From positions 8,433,408 to 8,497,407 of the forward strand of contig JAFMSR010000017.1 of the NCBI GenBank assembly GCA_022818135.1: a stretch of 64,000 nt of DNA, read 5' to 3'. The position numbers and the translations under genes are program-made. Of the stretch, positions 49,003 to 59,699 are shown one piece after another. Each line of letters begins with the position of its first letter. Position 1 is the first letter of the stretch. Source of the DNA: Saxidomus purpurata. Lineage: Eukaryota; Mollusca; Bivalvia; Venerida; Veneridae. The notes beneath the pieces are model-generated. The model ran no database searches and was not told the origin of the DNA. It saw nothing but the letters and a program-made list of their open reading frames with translations.

Positions 49003-49582
49003 TAAACTAAACTTAAGAGATTTTCTAAGTTCCCGATTTAATTTATCTACAAGATTCAACAAATAAAAGGACCTGCACGATTACAAGATTCAGACAGTAT
49101 ATAACCTCCAGGACATAAATAATAGAATCTTTGGAAGTATTATAAGCTAACCTAAAAATCTCAGTTAATGCATTCGCAGTCATTATCGATAAAATCAGCG
49201 GTTTACAAAATACTGCCATAAAAACAAAAATAATATCAAACAGGGAATGCCACGTACCAAAAACGCAGCCTCCCCAAAACGAGCCCCACAGCACCCAGAA
49301 GTGCACACCACCAACACACACACACACGCACACACACACACACAATCATGTACACACACACATAAACCATTCAATAATCTATGTAGAGTTGTTGATGTAC
49401 AATTACTGGATGGATGCGATTCATACAGAAAGCCTTTATATTGATTTATTGTGGTAAAACGAAGCAGTTTTCGCCATAGGTTTTTCTTTGAAATTGTATT
49501 TGTTTATCTTTTAAAGTTCATCGAACACATTATCTCCGTCTTTAAAATAAAATCTGCTAGATATAGGGAGTGTCCCTTTTAG
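49003..49582 (-). repeat. family B MITE split by retroelement
   Basis: Reverse-orientation family B: the 49366-49582 part ends with TAGGGAGTGTCCCTTTT and the 49003-49219 part holds the other internal half (GATAAAATCAGCGGTTTACA). Retroelement copy 11 lies between the halves. Confidence 0.75.
49220..49362 (-). mobile_element. retroelement 3'-end copy 11, inside family B MITE
   Basis: It runs from AAAAACAAAAATAATATC through GTGCACACCACCAACA and (AC)n to ACAATCATGTACACACACAC, where it is truncated. MITE sequence resumes at AAACCATTCAATAA. Confidence 0.9.
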
Positions 49583-49735
49583 GCACAATCATTCTGACCA
49601 ATTTTCATGAAGGTCCAATGAAAAATGCAGCCCCTATCGTATACACAAGGTTATGTGTGGACACATATCACAGACAGACGACGGACATCAAGCGATCACA
49701 ATATCTCACCTGAGCTCTTCGTGCTCTGGTGATGT
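49583..49735 (+). repeat. pearl-like element, 3' end only
   Basis: CATGAAGGTCCAATGAAAAA and GGTTATGTGTGGACAC, then CAGACGACGGACATCAAGCG and CTCACCTGAGCTCTTCG match the end of the elements at 20803 and 62075. Confidence 0.6.
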
Positions 49736-49860
49736 AAAACATGTTTGTGGTTTTGGCCAGAGAGCTAAAAAAGCAAGGAATTACCTTAGCCGTAATAAAG
49801 CTTATTGATTTGAACTGCTACACAGTGGACGCCCCCAAAGAAGTTTCTCCACGGCAAGTT

Positions 49861-49889
49861 CATTCTGGTAGACGTCCCAGGCCAACCGT
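49861..49889. repeat. target site duplication, left copy (29 bp)
   Basis: CATTCTGGTAGACGTCCCAG plus GCCAACCGT is identical to 50411-50439. An extra partial copy of its first 15 bases lies at 50396-50410. Confidence 0.9.
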
Positions 49890-49984
49890 AAAAACAAAAA
49901 TAATATCAAACAGGGAATGCCACGTACCAAAAACGCAGCCTCCCCAAAACGAACCCCACAGCACCCAGAAGTGCACACCACCAA

Positions 49985-50023
<39 letters not shown>

Positions 50024-50395
50024 CACACAATCATGTACACACACACATATACACTACCAACACACACTAGCATACAAAGCAAACACACGAGGACAAAACG
50101 AACAATTAAAGGAACACAGTGGGGCACCGCCTTGGAACGGTCAGTGGCAAAAACACCACTGGGGAGCTTAAACCGGTTTATGGTGCGCACCCAACCTCAC
50201 CCAACCTCACTCTTACCCCCACCATGTTCCAAAGTCACAGGACAGTGTAAATAAAAGTAATCCCTGCTAGGTGAATCTCTAACACACGCAATGGAAACAA
50301 AAGGCATGGTATGTAAAACACAAAAATGCTCGTGTATAAATATATAAAAAGCAAACCTTGAGAACCAAAAAAAACGTATGTACTCAATGCCTATG
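49890..50395 (-). mobile_element. retroelement terminal unit plus 3' UTR, copy 12
   Basis: A longer copy: constant 3' end, (AC)n, the GGGGCACCGCCTTGG segment, TTAAACCGGTTTA, and about 170 bases of the UTR seen between RT and terminal unit in copy 7. It is truncated at ACGTATGTACTCAATGC. A small CCCAACCTCA duplication is private to this copy. It lies inside a coding sequence and is flanked by a 29-bp duplication. Confidence 0.92.
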
Positions 50396-50410
50396 CATTC
50401 TGGTAGACGT

Positions 50411-50439
50411 CATTCTGGTAGACGTCCCAGGCCAACCGT
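50411..50439. repeat. target site duplication, right copy (29 bp)
   Basis: Identical to 49861-49889; it belongs to the host reading frame. Confidence 0.9.
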
Positions 50440-51547
50440 GTGTTGCCAGTCCCTCTCCCTGTACGAAACGCATACTCCAATCTGTTGTAAAGGTACAGGC
50501 CTACGTGTCTTAACAGTTTAAACGTAGAGAAATGTTTTAAAAACGGCACAATCATCGGATGGTCCTCCAGCAGTACGGCCAAACGGTCGAGTCGTATAAA
50601 CTCAGCTGCAGTTATTTCCTTCTCCTGTTTACCAGTGCTTCATACAAACTCAAGTCTGCATATTCCTCTGTTAATTTGATAAAAGTTGTTTTGTATTTCA
50701 GAAAGGTAAACTGAGGCATCACGATACAGGTTTCTCTGAGATCATCACGGAATAGACCTTCCGTCATCATCACGGACGCAGAAACAGGATGCACTCTGGT
50801 TTTGGGGTAACGGTGTGGCAAGTCATTGTACAACTGTACAAATCGAATGCTGTTCGGACAATTACATACAGCCCTTAAGTCATCACTTATATGCAAGCTA
50901 GATGTACTAAGTGCTGACTGAAGGTTTGCACACTCAATGAATGAGTACGCCGACGTAATGGTACAGTTCGAACCTGACACCTCTTTAACACCTTGTCGAG
51001 CCCAGAATAGGTCCACGTAGTCAGATGATATCCTGTGTCCTACATGCACGCAGATGTCCTTCACAGCATTTTTATTTCTCACCGGCAACTTAACCGGAGT
51101 TACACATTTTTCCCCAAATCGAAAGGTGAACAACACTTTCTTAAAAGAAGGAAGCTCGGTTAGATCAGTGTCCTCGAGAGCTACTTGAAAATAGTCCAGT
51201 ATGTAACACTGATGGCCAGGCAATACGAACATTCTCCCAGCATCATTTAAGTTATTCTTAGCTAATGTCTCGAGAGCAATTCCTTTCTTTAACAGATCTT
51301 TTAACCCAGCCTGAAAGCGATTTTTAAGTCGCTCCATGAACTGGTATACTGAACGGCATTGTGTGGCAAAATCGTATATTGTTCTCCATTCCCGATTATC
51401 TGGAATAAATCCAAGCCAAGTCTCGAATAACCCATCATAAATTATCTGAGTTCCAACAGTGGTCCTTCAACACCCTCAAACTGTCCACGTTAAAAGATGA
51501 TAGATCCATGTTTCTTAATTAAAGGGTAAAATCGCCGAAAACTACGT

Positions 51548-51617
51548 AAAAACAAAAATAATATCAAACAGGGAATGCCACGTACCAAAAACGCAGCCTC
51601 CCCAAAACGAGCCCCAC
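51548..51617 (-). mobile_element. retroelement 3'-end fragment, copy 13
   Basis: Seventy bases of the constant 3' end, truncated at GAGCCCCAC. It lies between the two unknown reading frames and has no visible target duplication. Confidence 0.85.
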
Positions 51618-51628
51618 TAGTGGCACTA

Positions 51629-51910
51629 TTTCAAAATGTCGAAACTCTGAATTAAAACCAATGCAACATTTATCCACTCAATCGTAACTCCATCTATATC
51701 GGATTTATGATGCAGTTCTTCCTGGTCAACCCCTTGTTTGATGGCAGTCGATCTTACAGATAAGTAATCGTCTCGTTTTAAAAATCCTTGAACACTGTGG
51801 TTTTTCATGCATGATTCAGCGAAGCTTCTGGAGTTTTCCAGGGCTGTGTCAAGCAGAAACAAACGCTCTTCCTCTTCATCACTATCAAATTCGTCTCCGG
51901 TGAAATACAT
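51629..51910 (-). CDS. unrecognised small acidic protein
   Basis: ATG at 51910 opens a frame of about 93 residues to a stop at about 51629. The N-terminus is strongly acidic (MYFTGDEFDSDEEEERLF); later parts are mixed, ending ALVLIQSFDILK. The frame stays open a few codons upstream without another ATG. It lies on the same strand as the unknown gene at 51509, about 120 bases away (half of that is the inserted retroelement fragment). This tight intronless arrangement is unlike the two host genes in the window. Function unknown. Confidence 0.45.
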
Positions 51911-51954
51911 GGTCTTCTTAGTATTCTGCAATTTAGGGTAATCAGGTTAAATTT

Positions 51955-52735
51955 TTGGGAAAATAATCATTCTGGTATTAAACTGTACTCTCGTGGGTTA
52001 AATCCCGGGTAACTCTCAGGGTTTACCATTGAAGTTAAAACATAGGGTTTACTCTCGGAGGGGGATACTTTGCAGGGTTGACTCTCGGGGTTTACTCAGG
52101 CGTTTAGTTATGAGGAAAACGGTCAACTCTAGGGGGTAGATTTCTCTGGGTTGACCATTTGGTGAGTACTCTAGGGGTGTCAGCAGGATTTACTCTCGAA
52201 GGAAATACCTGGTCGTTTACTTATGGGGGGTTAGCTATCGGGGGTGTAACTCTCCGTGTCAACCATTGGGGGTTAATTGTTGGTTTACTCTAGGAGGTTT
52301 ACTCTGCAGGATCACCCGGGCGTTTACTAAAGAACTCTTAGGGGTAAATATGGGGGTTTAACACCGAGGTTAATTTGTGGAGATACCTCGGGATTAACTC
52401 CGCATGGTTTACTCTAGGGGCGGCGGGATGTTTACTCTTTGGGTTTACTCCTTTGGTTTTGTCTCGGGTTCCTCTGAGAGTTTACGCTGTGCGATTAACT
52501 CATGGGGTTTAATCTCGAGGTTTATTATGGGGGTTTACTATAGAGATTTATTTCGGGGTTCACTCTCTGATTAAAGCTCGGGTCTATAACCGGGCTTAAT
52601 TTCTGGGATTTAGTCTCGATTGGGGTTAACTCCAAGGGTTTACTATCAAGGTGTATTTCAGGGGTTTACTCTGAGTTAAGTGAAGAGTTAATATCCCGTG
52701 TTAACTTAGGGTGCTAGTTTCTTACAGCAACTGCT
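51955..52735 (+). repeat. degenerate tandem array of GGGTTTACTC
   Basis: About 780 bases are made of loosely repeated GGGGTTTACTCTCGG-type units (variants GGGTTAACTC, GGTTTACTCTAGG, GGGTTGACTCTC) at about 18-22-base spacing. It is G/T-rich on the plus strand. Individual units differ strongly, so it is an old minisatellite. Confidence 0.8.
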
Positions 52736-52946
52736 AGTCCAGTACTTTCATAATAACAATTTAGGATGACATATTATTGAGATATTGTTTTCTTTCAAAA
52801 ACAAAACTACAGTTTACTTATTTCACGGACACATCCATTCAATTTAAATCCCGCCCATATCTTTTCTTTAGCCAATCAAATAAAAGACCACCCTCTCGCC
52901 ATTTTGTATGTTCACATGAATCGTCATTTCCTTTCTATCTTTCACT

Positions 52947-53102
52947 ATGGACTCTCCTTCTTTGATTCTTGTACAGAGAAGGGACTTTCCCCTCCCGGAC
53001 AGCTTTGTCTCTTCATGGGCAATGGAGGTAGCGGAGGTAGAGGTGTGTGGCTACTTAGGATTCGGGTTTTGGCAACAAAATGAAGTCAATACGGGTCATT
53101 GA
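52947..53102 (+). CDS. small ORF of unknown function
   Basis: ATG at 52947 gives 51 residues (MDSPSLILVQRRDFPLPDSF at the start) in a locally GC-richer patch. A second frame from ATG 53080 overlaps its last 23 bases and continues to 53268 with a run of six Pro. The pair could be one coding exon with a one-base frame change. No family recognised. Confidence 0.3.
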   Translation: MDSPSLILVQRRDFPLPDSFVSSWAMEVAEVEVCGYLGFGFWQQNEVNTGH

Positions 53103-53164
53103 ATTCCTTCGCAATGGCACGGTTGAATTCAAGCTGTTGGTGGATGAGACACCGGCTAATACCT

Positions 53165-53519
53165 ATCCGCCTCCACCACCACCAAATATATATCCTGTGT
53201 TTTGTGGCGGACAGATAATTTTTTGTTTTGGCATATCACAAATACCAATAGTTATGACAAAGTTATGAACAGACATAGCGACTTGAATATGCCAACCTTT
53301 GGGGGCAAAAAAAAAACCACATTCTATAATTGTTGTTTTTTTATATTCACCTAAGTGTATTACGTATTCCTTCTCGCAGAGTTGAATGTATTGGCCAATC
53401 AGTGTGCTGACAGTTAGACTCCTAATTACGTTAGGTATGGGGACAATTTCACCTGTTTTTAGTTTTAATGTTTTCTGACCATAAGGCAGCTCTTTAATCA
53501 CATGAGATGATGTTATCAA
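53165..53519 (-). pseudogene. fragment of an uncharacterised transposon-like protein plus repeat tail
   Basis: On the minus strand 53519-53340 encodes a protein-like piece (ELPYGQKTLKLKTGE, VPIPNVIRSLTVSTLIGQY). This resembles, from memory, a large uncharacterised metazoan family with a PYG...LK.G......P..VR...... I..QY pattern. The frame then runs into a dispersed-repeat tail (53215-53320, ATATGCCAACCTTTGGGGGC) and poly-Gly from the CCACC run. No start codon and no complete domain. Confidence 0.35.
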
Positions 53520-53659
53520 CGCTACAAATCTTTTTAGTATCTATCTTGTCGCACTACTGGCAATCCAACCCAAGTGCCACTAGCGTGCTTCTTGGATTCA
53601 TAAAATCTCCACGATGTAAGATCAGGCAGAAACTGAAACAACAAAAGTTCCAAAAGAAC

Positions 53660-53885
53660 TGTGTTCCTTTAATTGTTCGTTTTGTCCTCGTGTGTTTGCT
53701 TTGTATGCTCGTGTGTGTTGGTTGTGTATATGTGTGTGTGTACATGATTGTGTGTGTGTGTCGTGTGTGTGTGCGTGTGTGTGTGTGTGTGTTGGTGGTG
53801 TGCACTTCTGGGTGCTGTGGGGTTCGTTTTGGGGAGGCTGCGTTTTTGGTACGTGGCATTTCCTGTTTGATATTATTTTTGTTTT
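53660..53885 (+). mobile_element. retroelement terminal unit, copy 14
   Basis: Sense copy truncated at TGTGTTCCTTTAATTG, with (TG)n and the full constant 3' end. CATTTCCTG replaces CATTCCCTG. Confidence 0.9.
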
Positions 53886-54314
53886 GATGCCTGTTACAAT
53901 GTACCACTATATTTTTGTTGTATTACCGTTGCTACCGGATAATCCATACAATCACCTTAAATGGTGCTAATGCACCAAATATAATGCTAATTTAATGTAA
54001 CTATGAAAAATAAAGTCTTGCTAATGTACCATATACCAGTAATGATAATTTATAACCGTGATGGTACATGCATTTATTTATAAGTATTTGACAAGAAGTT
54101 TACTCGGTTATGCCCATTTAAAATTTATTTTTGTAGTTTCCTTTACAGCTTCTTCGGAGCTCATTCCTTGTGTGATGATAGACAGTATTTGTCTGCGCAA
54201 CTGCCAGCTTGTGTCTGACTGCATGTATTTTTTTCTCCTCCGAATATAAAGGCGAATGCAGCTTATGAAGAACCGTCTCTAATAGGTTCTGTGAATCATT
54301 TGGACAAATAGTTT
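53886..54314. other. intergenic, nothing recognised
   Basis: No supported gene. Confidence 0.4.
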
Positions 54315-54560
54315 TGACCGTTCCAAGGCGGTGCCCCACTGTGTTCCTTTAATTGTTCGTTTTGTCCTCGTGTGTTTGCTTTGTATGCTAGTGTGTGTTG
54401 GTAGTGTATGTTTGTGTGTGTACATGATTGTGTGTGTTGTGTGTGTGTGTGTGCGTGTGTGTGTTGGTGGTGTGCACTTCTGGGTGCTGTGGGGCTCGTT
54501 TTGGGGAGGCTGCGTTTTTGGTACGTGGCATTCCCTGTTTGATATTATTTTTGTTTTTTT
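54315..54560 (+). mobile_element. retroelement terminal unit, copy 15
   Basis: Sense copy truncated at TGACCGTTCCAAGGCGG, complete to the TTTTTG plus T-run end. Confidence 0.9.
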
Positions 54561-55458
54561 CAGTACTGACCTAAAGCACTGTTCAGTTTTGTCAATATAT
54601 CTTGAGTAAGTAATGTGTCCTCTTTTACCATGTACATGTTTTGAAAACTGTATTGTACACAATATGTTTAATTTATACTTTTTAGTAAAAGATTCGAAGA
54701 AATCTGTTGATCCACTACAAAATAAGGCGGGCCAATAAATTCTAAAAGCTGGTGGCCCTTTGGGCCAGTATAGTCGAAGCCTGAAAATCAATAAGGATAT
54801 CTGATCATGATCTTCACTTACTATTGAAAAGGCACTCGCTTACCATTCCAATGTATATTTCTAATATGAATGCATTATTCTGTTAACATTAATGTGAACT
54901 GATTAAGTGTATAAAATCACCGAAAATTTGAGATATATAATATAAAGAATAGAATAGAATAGAACATGATATATAAAGTATTTCCTCACCTGTTCCAAAA
55001 GGTATAAAGATTCCAGTCATTGATAAAAAATTTTCAAAAAGATCAAAGGTAACGTGTCGATCTGCTTTAGGTATGTGTGTGCTTCTGTAATCTGTATATT
55101 TTGCACTTACATCTCAGTTTTCTCCGTATACGTTGTTCAAATTTTGATTTAACAATAATCAAATGCAAACTCCAAATTTTAAAGTCTTCTACAAAATTTG
55201 AAATCAAACAAGATATCTCAGATATAACTAGTACAATAACCAGTGGTGAAAAAATAGGGTAGTTATAATTAGAACTAATTAATCGATTACTTACATTTAT
55301 ATAATATCTGATTATTTCAAACATACTTTCGATAAACATAGTAAAATCAACAAGTTGCATGTACCTGATGTCTCAAAGCAAACTCCCAAACACTGGCATT
55401 TTCTTGGTGTTTAGAAAATGCTGAGCGTAAAGGGTTACAGGACCGGTTGTGCATAGTC
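54561..55458. other. intergenic, nothing recognised
   Basis: AT-rich; short AGAATAGAATAGAATAGAAC stutter near 54945. No gene. Confidence 0.4.
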
Positions 55459-55735
55459 AAAAAAACAAAAATAATATCAAACAGGGAATGCCACGTACCA
55501 AAAACGCAGCCTCCCCAAAACGAGCCCCACAGCACCCAGAAGTGCACACCACCAACACACACACACACACGACACACACACACAATCATGTACACACACA
55601 CACATACACTACCAACACACACTAGCATACAAAGCAAACACACGAGGACAAAACGAACAATTAAAGGAACACAGTGGGGGCACCGCCTTGGAACGGTCAG
55701 TGGCAAAAACACCACTGGGGAGCTTAAACCGGTTT

Positions 55736-56019
55736 ATTTTGCTAAATTTTACTATCGTAATTCTGATTTGGTTTTGAAATTCAATAGTAATCTAAAGACT
55801 CTTCTGCGAGAAGGTATTTCAAAACCCGATTTTTATGGGGATGTGGTTTACAAACTTCGTAAGATTTTGGGTCATGGCAATTTTCCAACTGTATTTGCTA
55901 AAATTATAAAACGTTTTGTTAAAAGAGGTTACGACCCAACTGTTTTGAGACACACCGCATGTTTGGTGTTCAACCCGTTTACAGTTGGACGCTATGCTTC
56001 CCTCTTTGATTGTGTCTGA
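55736..56019 (+). pseudogene. RT C-terminal fragment
   Basis: About 93 residues from FAKFYYRNSDLVLKF to the stop at 56017-56019, with the same protein sequence as the corresponding part of the RT at 24426. The YLDD box and everything before it are absent. Confidence 0.85.
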
Positions 56020-56067
56020 CGGAAGAGGGGGAGGACTCTGTGATGGGCAGTTTTTAAATCCCACTGG

Positions 56068-56108
56068 GACGAAACTGTTTTGATTTCTGTCCTCTGGCCT
56101 GTTTCGTC
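56068..56108 (+). ncRNA. hairpin in the element 3' UTR
   Basis: GACGAAAC (56068-56075) pairs perfectly with GTTTCGTC (56101-56108) across a 25-base loop, and is preceded by TCCCACTGGGA. The same structure lies at 24335-24375 in copy 7. It could be a 3' recognition structure for reverse transcription; that role is inferred only from position. Confidence 0.45.
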
Positions 56109-56748
56109 GGGCCCTTAAGGGTGTTTCTCTTGGTGCTCTGCCTTCTGCAAAGGCATTGAGTACATACGTTTTTTGGTTCTCAAGGTTTGCTTTTTATATA
56201 TTTATACACGAGCATTTTTGTGTTTTACATACCATGCCTTTTGTTTCCATTGCGTGTGTTAGAGATTCACCTGGCAGGGATTACTTTTATTTACACTGTC
56301 CTGTGACTTTGGAACATGGTGGGGGTAAGAGTGAGGTTGGGTGCGCACCATAAACCGGTTTAAGCTCCCCAGTGGTGTTTTTGCCACTGACCGTTCCAAG
56401 GCGGTGCCCCACTGTGTTCCTTTAATTGTTCGTTTTGTCCTCGTGTGTTTGCTTTGTATGCTAGTGTGTGTTGGTAGTGTATATGTGTGTGTGTACATGA
56501 TTGTGTGTGTGTGTTGTGTGCGTGTGTGTGTGTGTGTGTGTTGGTGGTGTGCACTTCTGGGTGCTGTGGGGTTCGTTTTGGGGAGGCTGCGTTTTTGGTA
56601 CGTGGCATTCCCTGTTTGATATTATTTTTGTTTTTATGGTGCGCACCCAACCTCACTCTTACTGTAATGCAGGTGCACATCATTGCTGCATGGAGCTTGA
56701 CGTATGGAGAAACCAAAACAACTGAAAGAATGTTTTACATGTGATATT

Positions 56749-56792
56749 AAAGCTGCTCGCTCTAAGTCACCGTTGAAAAATATAATTTCAAA
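56749..56792 (+). repeat. family C MITE terminus
   Basis: TTAAAGCTGCTCGCTCTAAG followed by TCACCGTTGAAAAA; the rest is lost. Confidence 0.5.
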
Positions 56793-57493
56793 GCGCGCAC
56801 ATATATTGTGCAAAACTTACCGATGCTTCTCACTAGGAATGTAAGATTTATAACGCATAATTTGTGTTTATTACTTCTCACATGAAAACAAAGAATGCAT
56901 ACTGAACAAAAATATGTACATATAGCGTATTATACAGTTTCATTAACTTCTAATGTGGTAGTGTAATCTGGTCACCGAAAGTGATAAGTAATTTCAAGTA
57001 TATCATTGATATCGGGTGATTCCTCCGCTTTTATCGCTAATCTCTAGGTGTCTTTAATTCTAAAATGTACAAAATCCTTTAATACCTTTTAGATCTAATA
57101 ATATAATTAAATATATCATAATGAAGACTTCAGTTATAGCGGATAACATATTTGGCGCAAGAACAATTTTTAATTACAAAATACTTCTGTTTGTTTGTTT
57201 GTTTTTTTTTTTAAATTTTGTTTCGTTTACAATAGATTTAATCTTGCCTATGGGTCTATGGTCAAGACTGAATTTTCACCTTTAACCGAATGAAGATATA
57301 TGAACGCGATTTGATAATCCGATTGGTGAGCTGGCTAGTATGAGAAGCCGAGAATATGCAGGCTTATATTATAGTAATTTTGATCTTTAGAAAAGTTCTC
57401 CTGTTCTTTTCCATAATGATTGCAAATTGTAACAATTCCCTAAGATGGTACTTCGATTGATTTATTAGAATGTGAAATTCTGACCATCGTTTG
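56793..57493. other. intergenic, nothing recognised
   Basis: AT-rich, with a TTTG(TTTG)n/T-run near 57190. No gene. Confidence 0.4.
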
Positions 57494-57668
57494 AAAACAA
57501 AAATAATATCAAACAGGGAATGCCACGTACCAAAAACGCAGCCTCCCCAAAACGAACCCCACAGCACCCAGAAGTGCACACCACCAACACACACACACAC
57601 ACGCACACGCACACACACACGACACACACAATCATGTACACACACACATATACACTACCAACACACAA
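57494..57668 (-). mobile_element. retroelement terminal unit, copy 17
   Basis: Minus copy from AAAACAAAAATAATATC to ACACTACCAACACACAA, where it is truncated. Confidence 0.9.
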
Positions 57669-58017
57669 ACCTTCTTAATTGTCTTCATAGTTCTAGCATT
57701 CTTCTAATTGGAAAAAAATGTTTTCGGACATTCAAAAATATTAATTTTATGCTAACTAATAGAAATTAGTAGTGATGTGTCAGTGGAATATAGTGATAAC
57801 ATATTTATCATACCAGTCAGTGTGGGTGATCAAGGTCTGTCGGACTTTTATATTTTCGGTATATAAATAATCTGGCTTAAGTTTTAATAGTTAGCACAAG
57901 TTAAAAAGGAGAGTGATTTGTTTTGGGTGTAAATAAAATGTATCTCAACTCAAACTGATAAAATTTCGCATTTTCAATCGCGTTCAGCATTCGTGAAAAT
58001 TTCAAATTTGTATCACT
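57669..58017. other. intergenic, nothing recognised
   Basis: No supported gene. Confidence 0.4.
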
Positions 58018-58532
58018 TTTTAGCTCACATGGTATTAAGTGCCAGAGTGAGCTATTAGGATCGCTTTCCGTCCGGGGTCCGTCGTACGTCCGTCCGTCCA
58101 CCATTTCCTTCAAACGACATCTCTAAAACCACTGGGCCATTGTTGATGAAACTTTGCAGGGTTGTTCAAAGAATTCCATTCTATGCAGAACTCTGGTTGC
58201 TATGGCAACAAATAGGAAAAACTTTAAAAATCTTCTCTGAAACCACAAGGCCTAGAGCTTAGATATTTGGCATGTAGCATTGTCTAGTGGACCTCTACCA
58301 CGATTGTTCAAATTATGTCCCCCGGGTCAAAATTGACCCAGTGGGATTGGTCCCTTGGTTTTGCATAGGCTTAAATAGGAAAAACTTTAAAAACCTTTCC
58401 CCCTTAAACCACAAGGCCTAAAGCTTAGATATTTGGCATGTAGCATTGTCTAGTAGACCTCTACCAAGATGATTCCAATTATGAGCCCTGGGTGGCATGG
58501 GGGTCATTTGGTTTTACATAGGCTTATATCAG

Positions 58533-58633
58533 AAAAAAAAAAAAAAAAATATCAAACAGGGAATGCCACGTACCAAAAACGCAGCCTCCCCAAAACGAGC
58601 CCCACAGCACCCAAAGTGCACACACACACACAC
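58533..58633 (-). mobile_element. retroelement 3'-end fragment, copy 18
   Basis: A-run, TATCAAACAGGGAATGCC through CAGCACCCAAAGTGCACAC and a short (AC)n, inserted in a pearl-like unit. Confidence 0.85.
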
Positions 58634-58757
58634 ACTTTAAAAATCTTCTATGAAACCCCAAGGCCTAGAGCTTAGATATTTAGCATGTGACATTGTCTTG
58701 TGCACCTCTACCAAGATTGTTCAAATTATGAACCCTGGGTCAAAATTGACCCCGCCG

Positions 58758-58817
58758 GGGGGAGGCTGCGTTTTTGGTACGTGGCATTCCCTGTTTGATA
58801 TTATTTTTGTTTTTTTG
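58758..58817 (+). mobile_element. retroelement 3'-end fragment, copy 19
   Basis: Sixty bases of the constant end in the opposite orientation to copy 18, 125 bases away, in the next pearl-like unit. Confidence 0.85.
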
Positions 58818-58920
58818 TTTTCATATAGGAACAACTTTAAAAATCTGAAACCACAAGGCCTAGAGCTTAGATATTTGGCATGTAGCATTGTCTAGTGAAC
58901 CTCTACCAAGATTAGAATAG

Positions 58921-59254
58921 AATATTATATCGATGTCGAAATAGTTAGACTAGGGTAAGTTTTGCCTATAACCATAGCAAATTGGTAAATTGTTGGTATA
59001 TGCAAACGACATTTGACCCAAAGTTACATGCCAATGCATATTTTTCATGCTAAACACCTTAACTTCGATAATTTTGAGCAAAATCCACGCATTTTGGGTC
59101 TGTTTTGCACTTTTTACCGTTGAATCCTCTGCATTCAACTTGCATTACTTTCATGCGCACCGATGTCTGAAACAACCGACTAGCTACGGTCATGAATGAA
59201 AGAAGTGAGCATTCCGTAAGAGTATTCATAAAATACACGGATCTGTTATACTGG
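58921..59254. other. intergenic, nothing recognised
   Basis: No supported gene. Confidence 0.4.
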
Positions 59255-59664
59255 CTGTCCTGTGACTTTGGAACATGGTGGGGGTAAGAGTGAGGTTGGG
59301 TGCGCACCATAAACCGGTTTAAGCTGCCACTGACCGTTCCAAGGCGGTGCCCCACTGTGTTCCTTTAATTGTTCGTTTTGTCCTCGTGTGTTTGCTTTGT
59401 ATGCTAGTGTGTGTTGGTAGTGTATATGTTGTGTGTACTGATTGTGTGTGTGTGTCGTGTGTGTGTACGTGTGTGTGTGTGTGCCTTCTGGGTGCTGTGG
59501 GGCTCTTTTGGAGAGGCTGCGTTTTTGGTCGTGGCTTCCCTGTTTGATATTATTTTGTTTTTTTGGGTTTTGTTTACTAAAAACAAAAATAATATCAAAC
59601 AGGGAATGCCACGCACCAACAGCCACCCCAAACGAACCCCACAGCACCCAGAAGTGCACACCAC

Positions 59665-59699
<35 letters not shown>

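Larger units (their letters stand above)
49802..51509 (-). pseudogene. unrecognised intronless gene, interrupted and frame-shifted
   Basis: A minus-strand frame starts at ATG 51509 and, insertion excluded, would span about 395 codons to the stop at 49802. Composition and length look like a real protein; recognisable stretches include FIPDNREWRTIYDFATQC, VLPGHQCYILDYFQVAL and RFVQLYNDLPHRYP. The frame changes near 51465 and again near 50620. At 49890-50410 a retroelement interrupts the codons for RLAWDVYQN, which appear on both sides because of the 29-bp target duplication. I do not recognise the family; a viral or large-transposon origin is possible but unproven. The frame breaks could be decay or assembly errors. 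Confidence 0.6.
55459..56662 (+). mobile_element. retroelement with inverted terminal units and RT 3' part, copy 16
   Basis: 55459-55735 is a minus-oriented terminal unit. At the palindrome TTAAACCGGTTTA the orientation flips, and 55736-56634 is plus-oriented: RT C-terminal part, 3' UTR and a complete terminal unit with the constant 3' end. A further 28 bases (GGTGCGCACCCAACCTCACT onward) repeat another part of the unit. Inverted terminal units around RT are one of the known forms of Penelope-like elements. Confidence 0.85.
58018..58920 (-). repeat. pearl-like element carrying two retroelement fragments
   Basis: It opens with TTTTAGCTCACATGG and the CGTACGTCCGTCCGTCCACC end (reverse of the ACGG-type finish). 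Units with CCTAGAGCTTAGATATTTGG then follow at 58251, 58417, 58662 and 58859. After removing the inserted fragments at 58533-58633 and 58758-58817, unit spacing is about 140-166. It is related to the element at 33735-34690 on the other strand. Confidence 0.75.

Noticed and set aside
56020..56120. Hammerhead ribozyme in the retroelement UTR (GGGACGAAAC)
   Set aside because: The TCCC-GGGA stem and CGAAAC are present, but no CUGANGA box lies before the stem, so a ribozyme is not supported.
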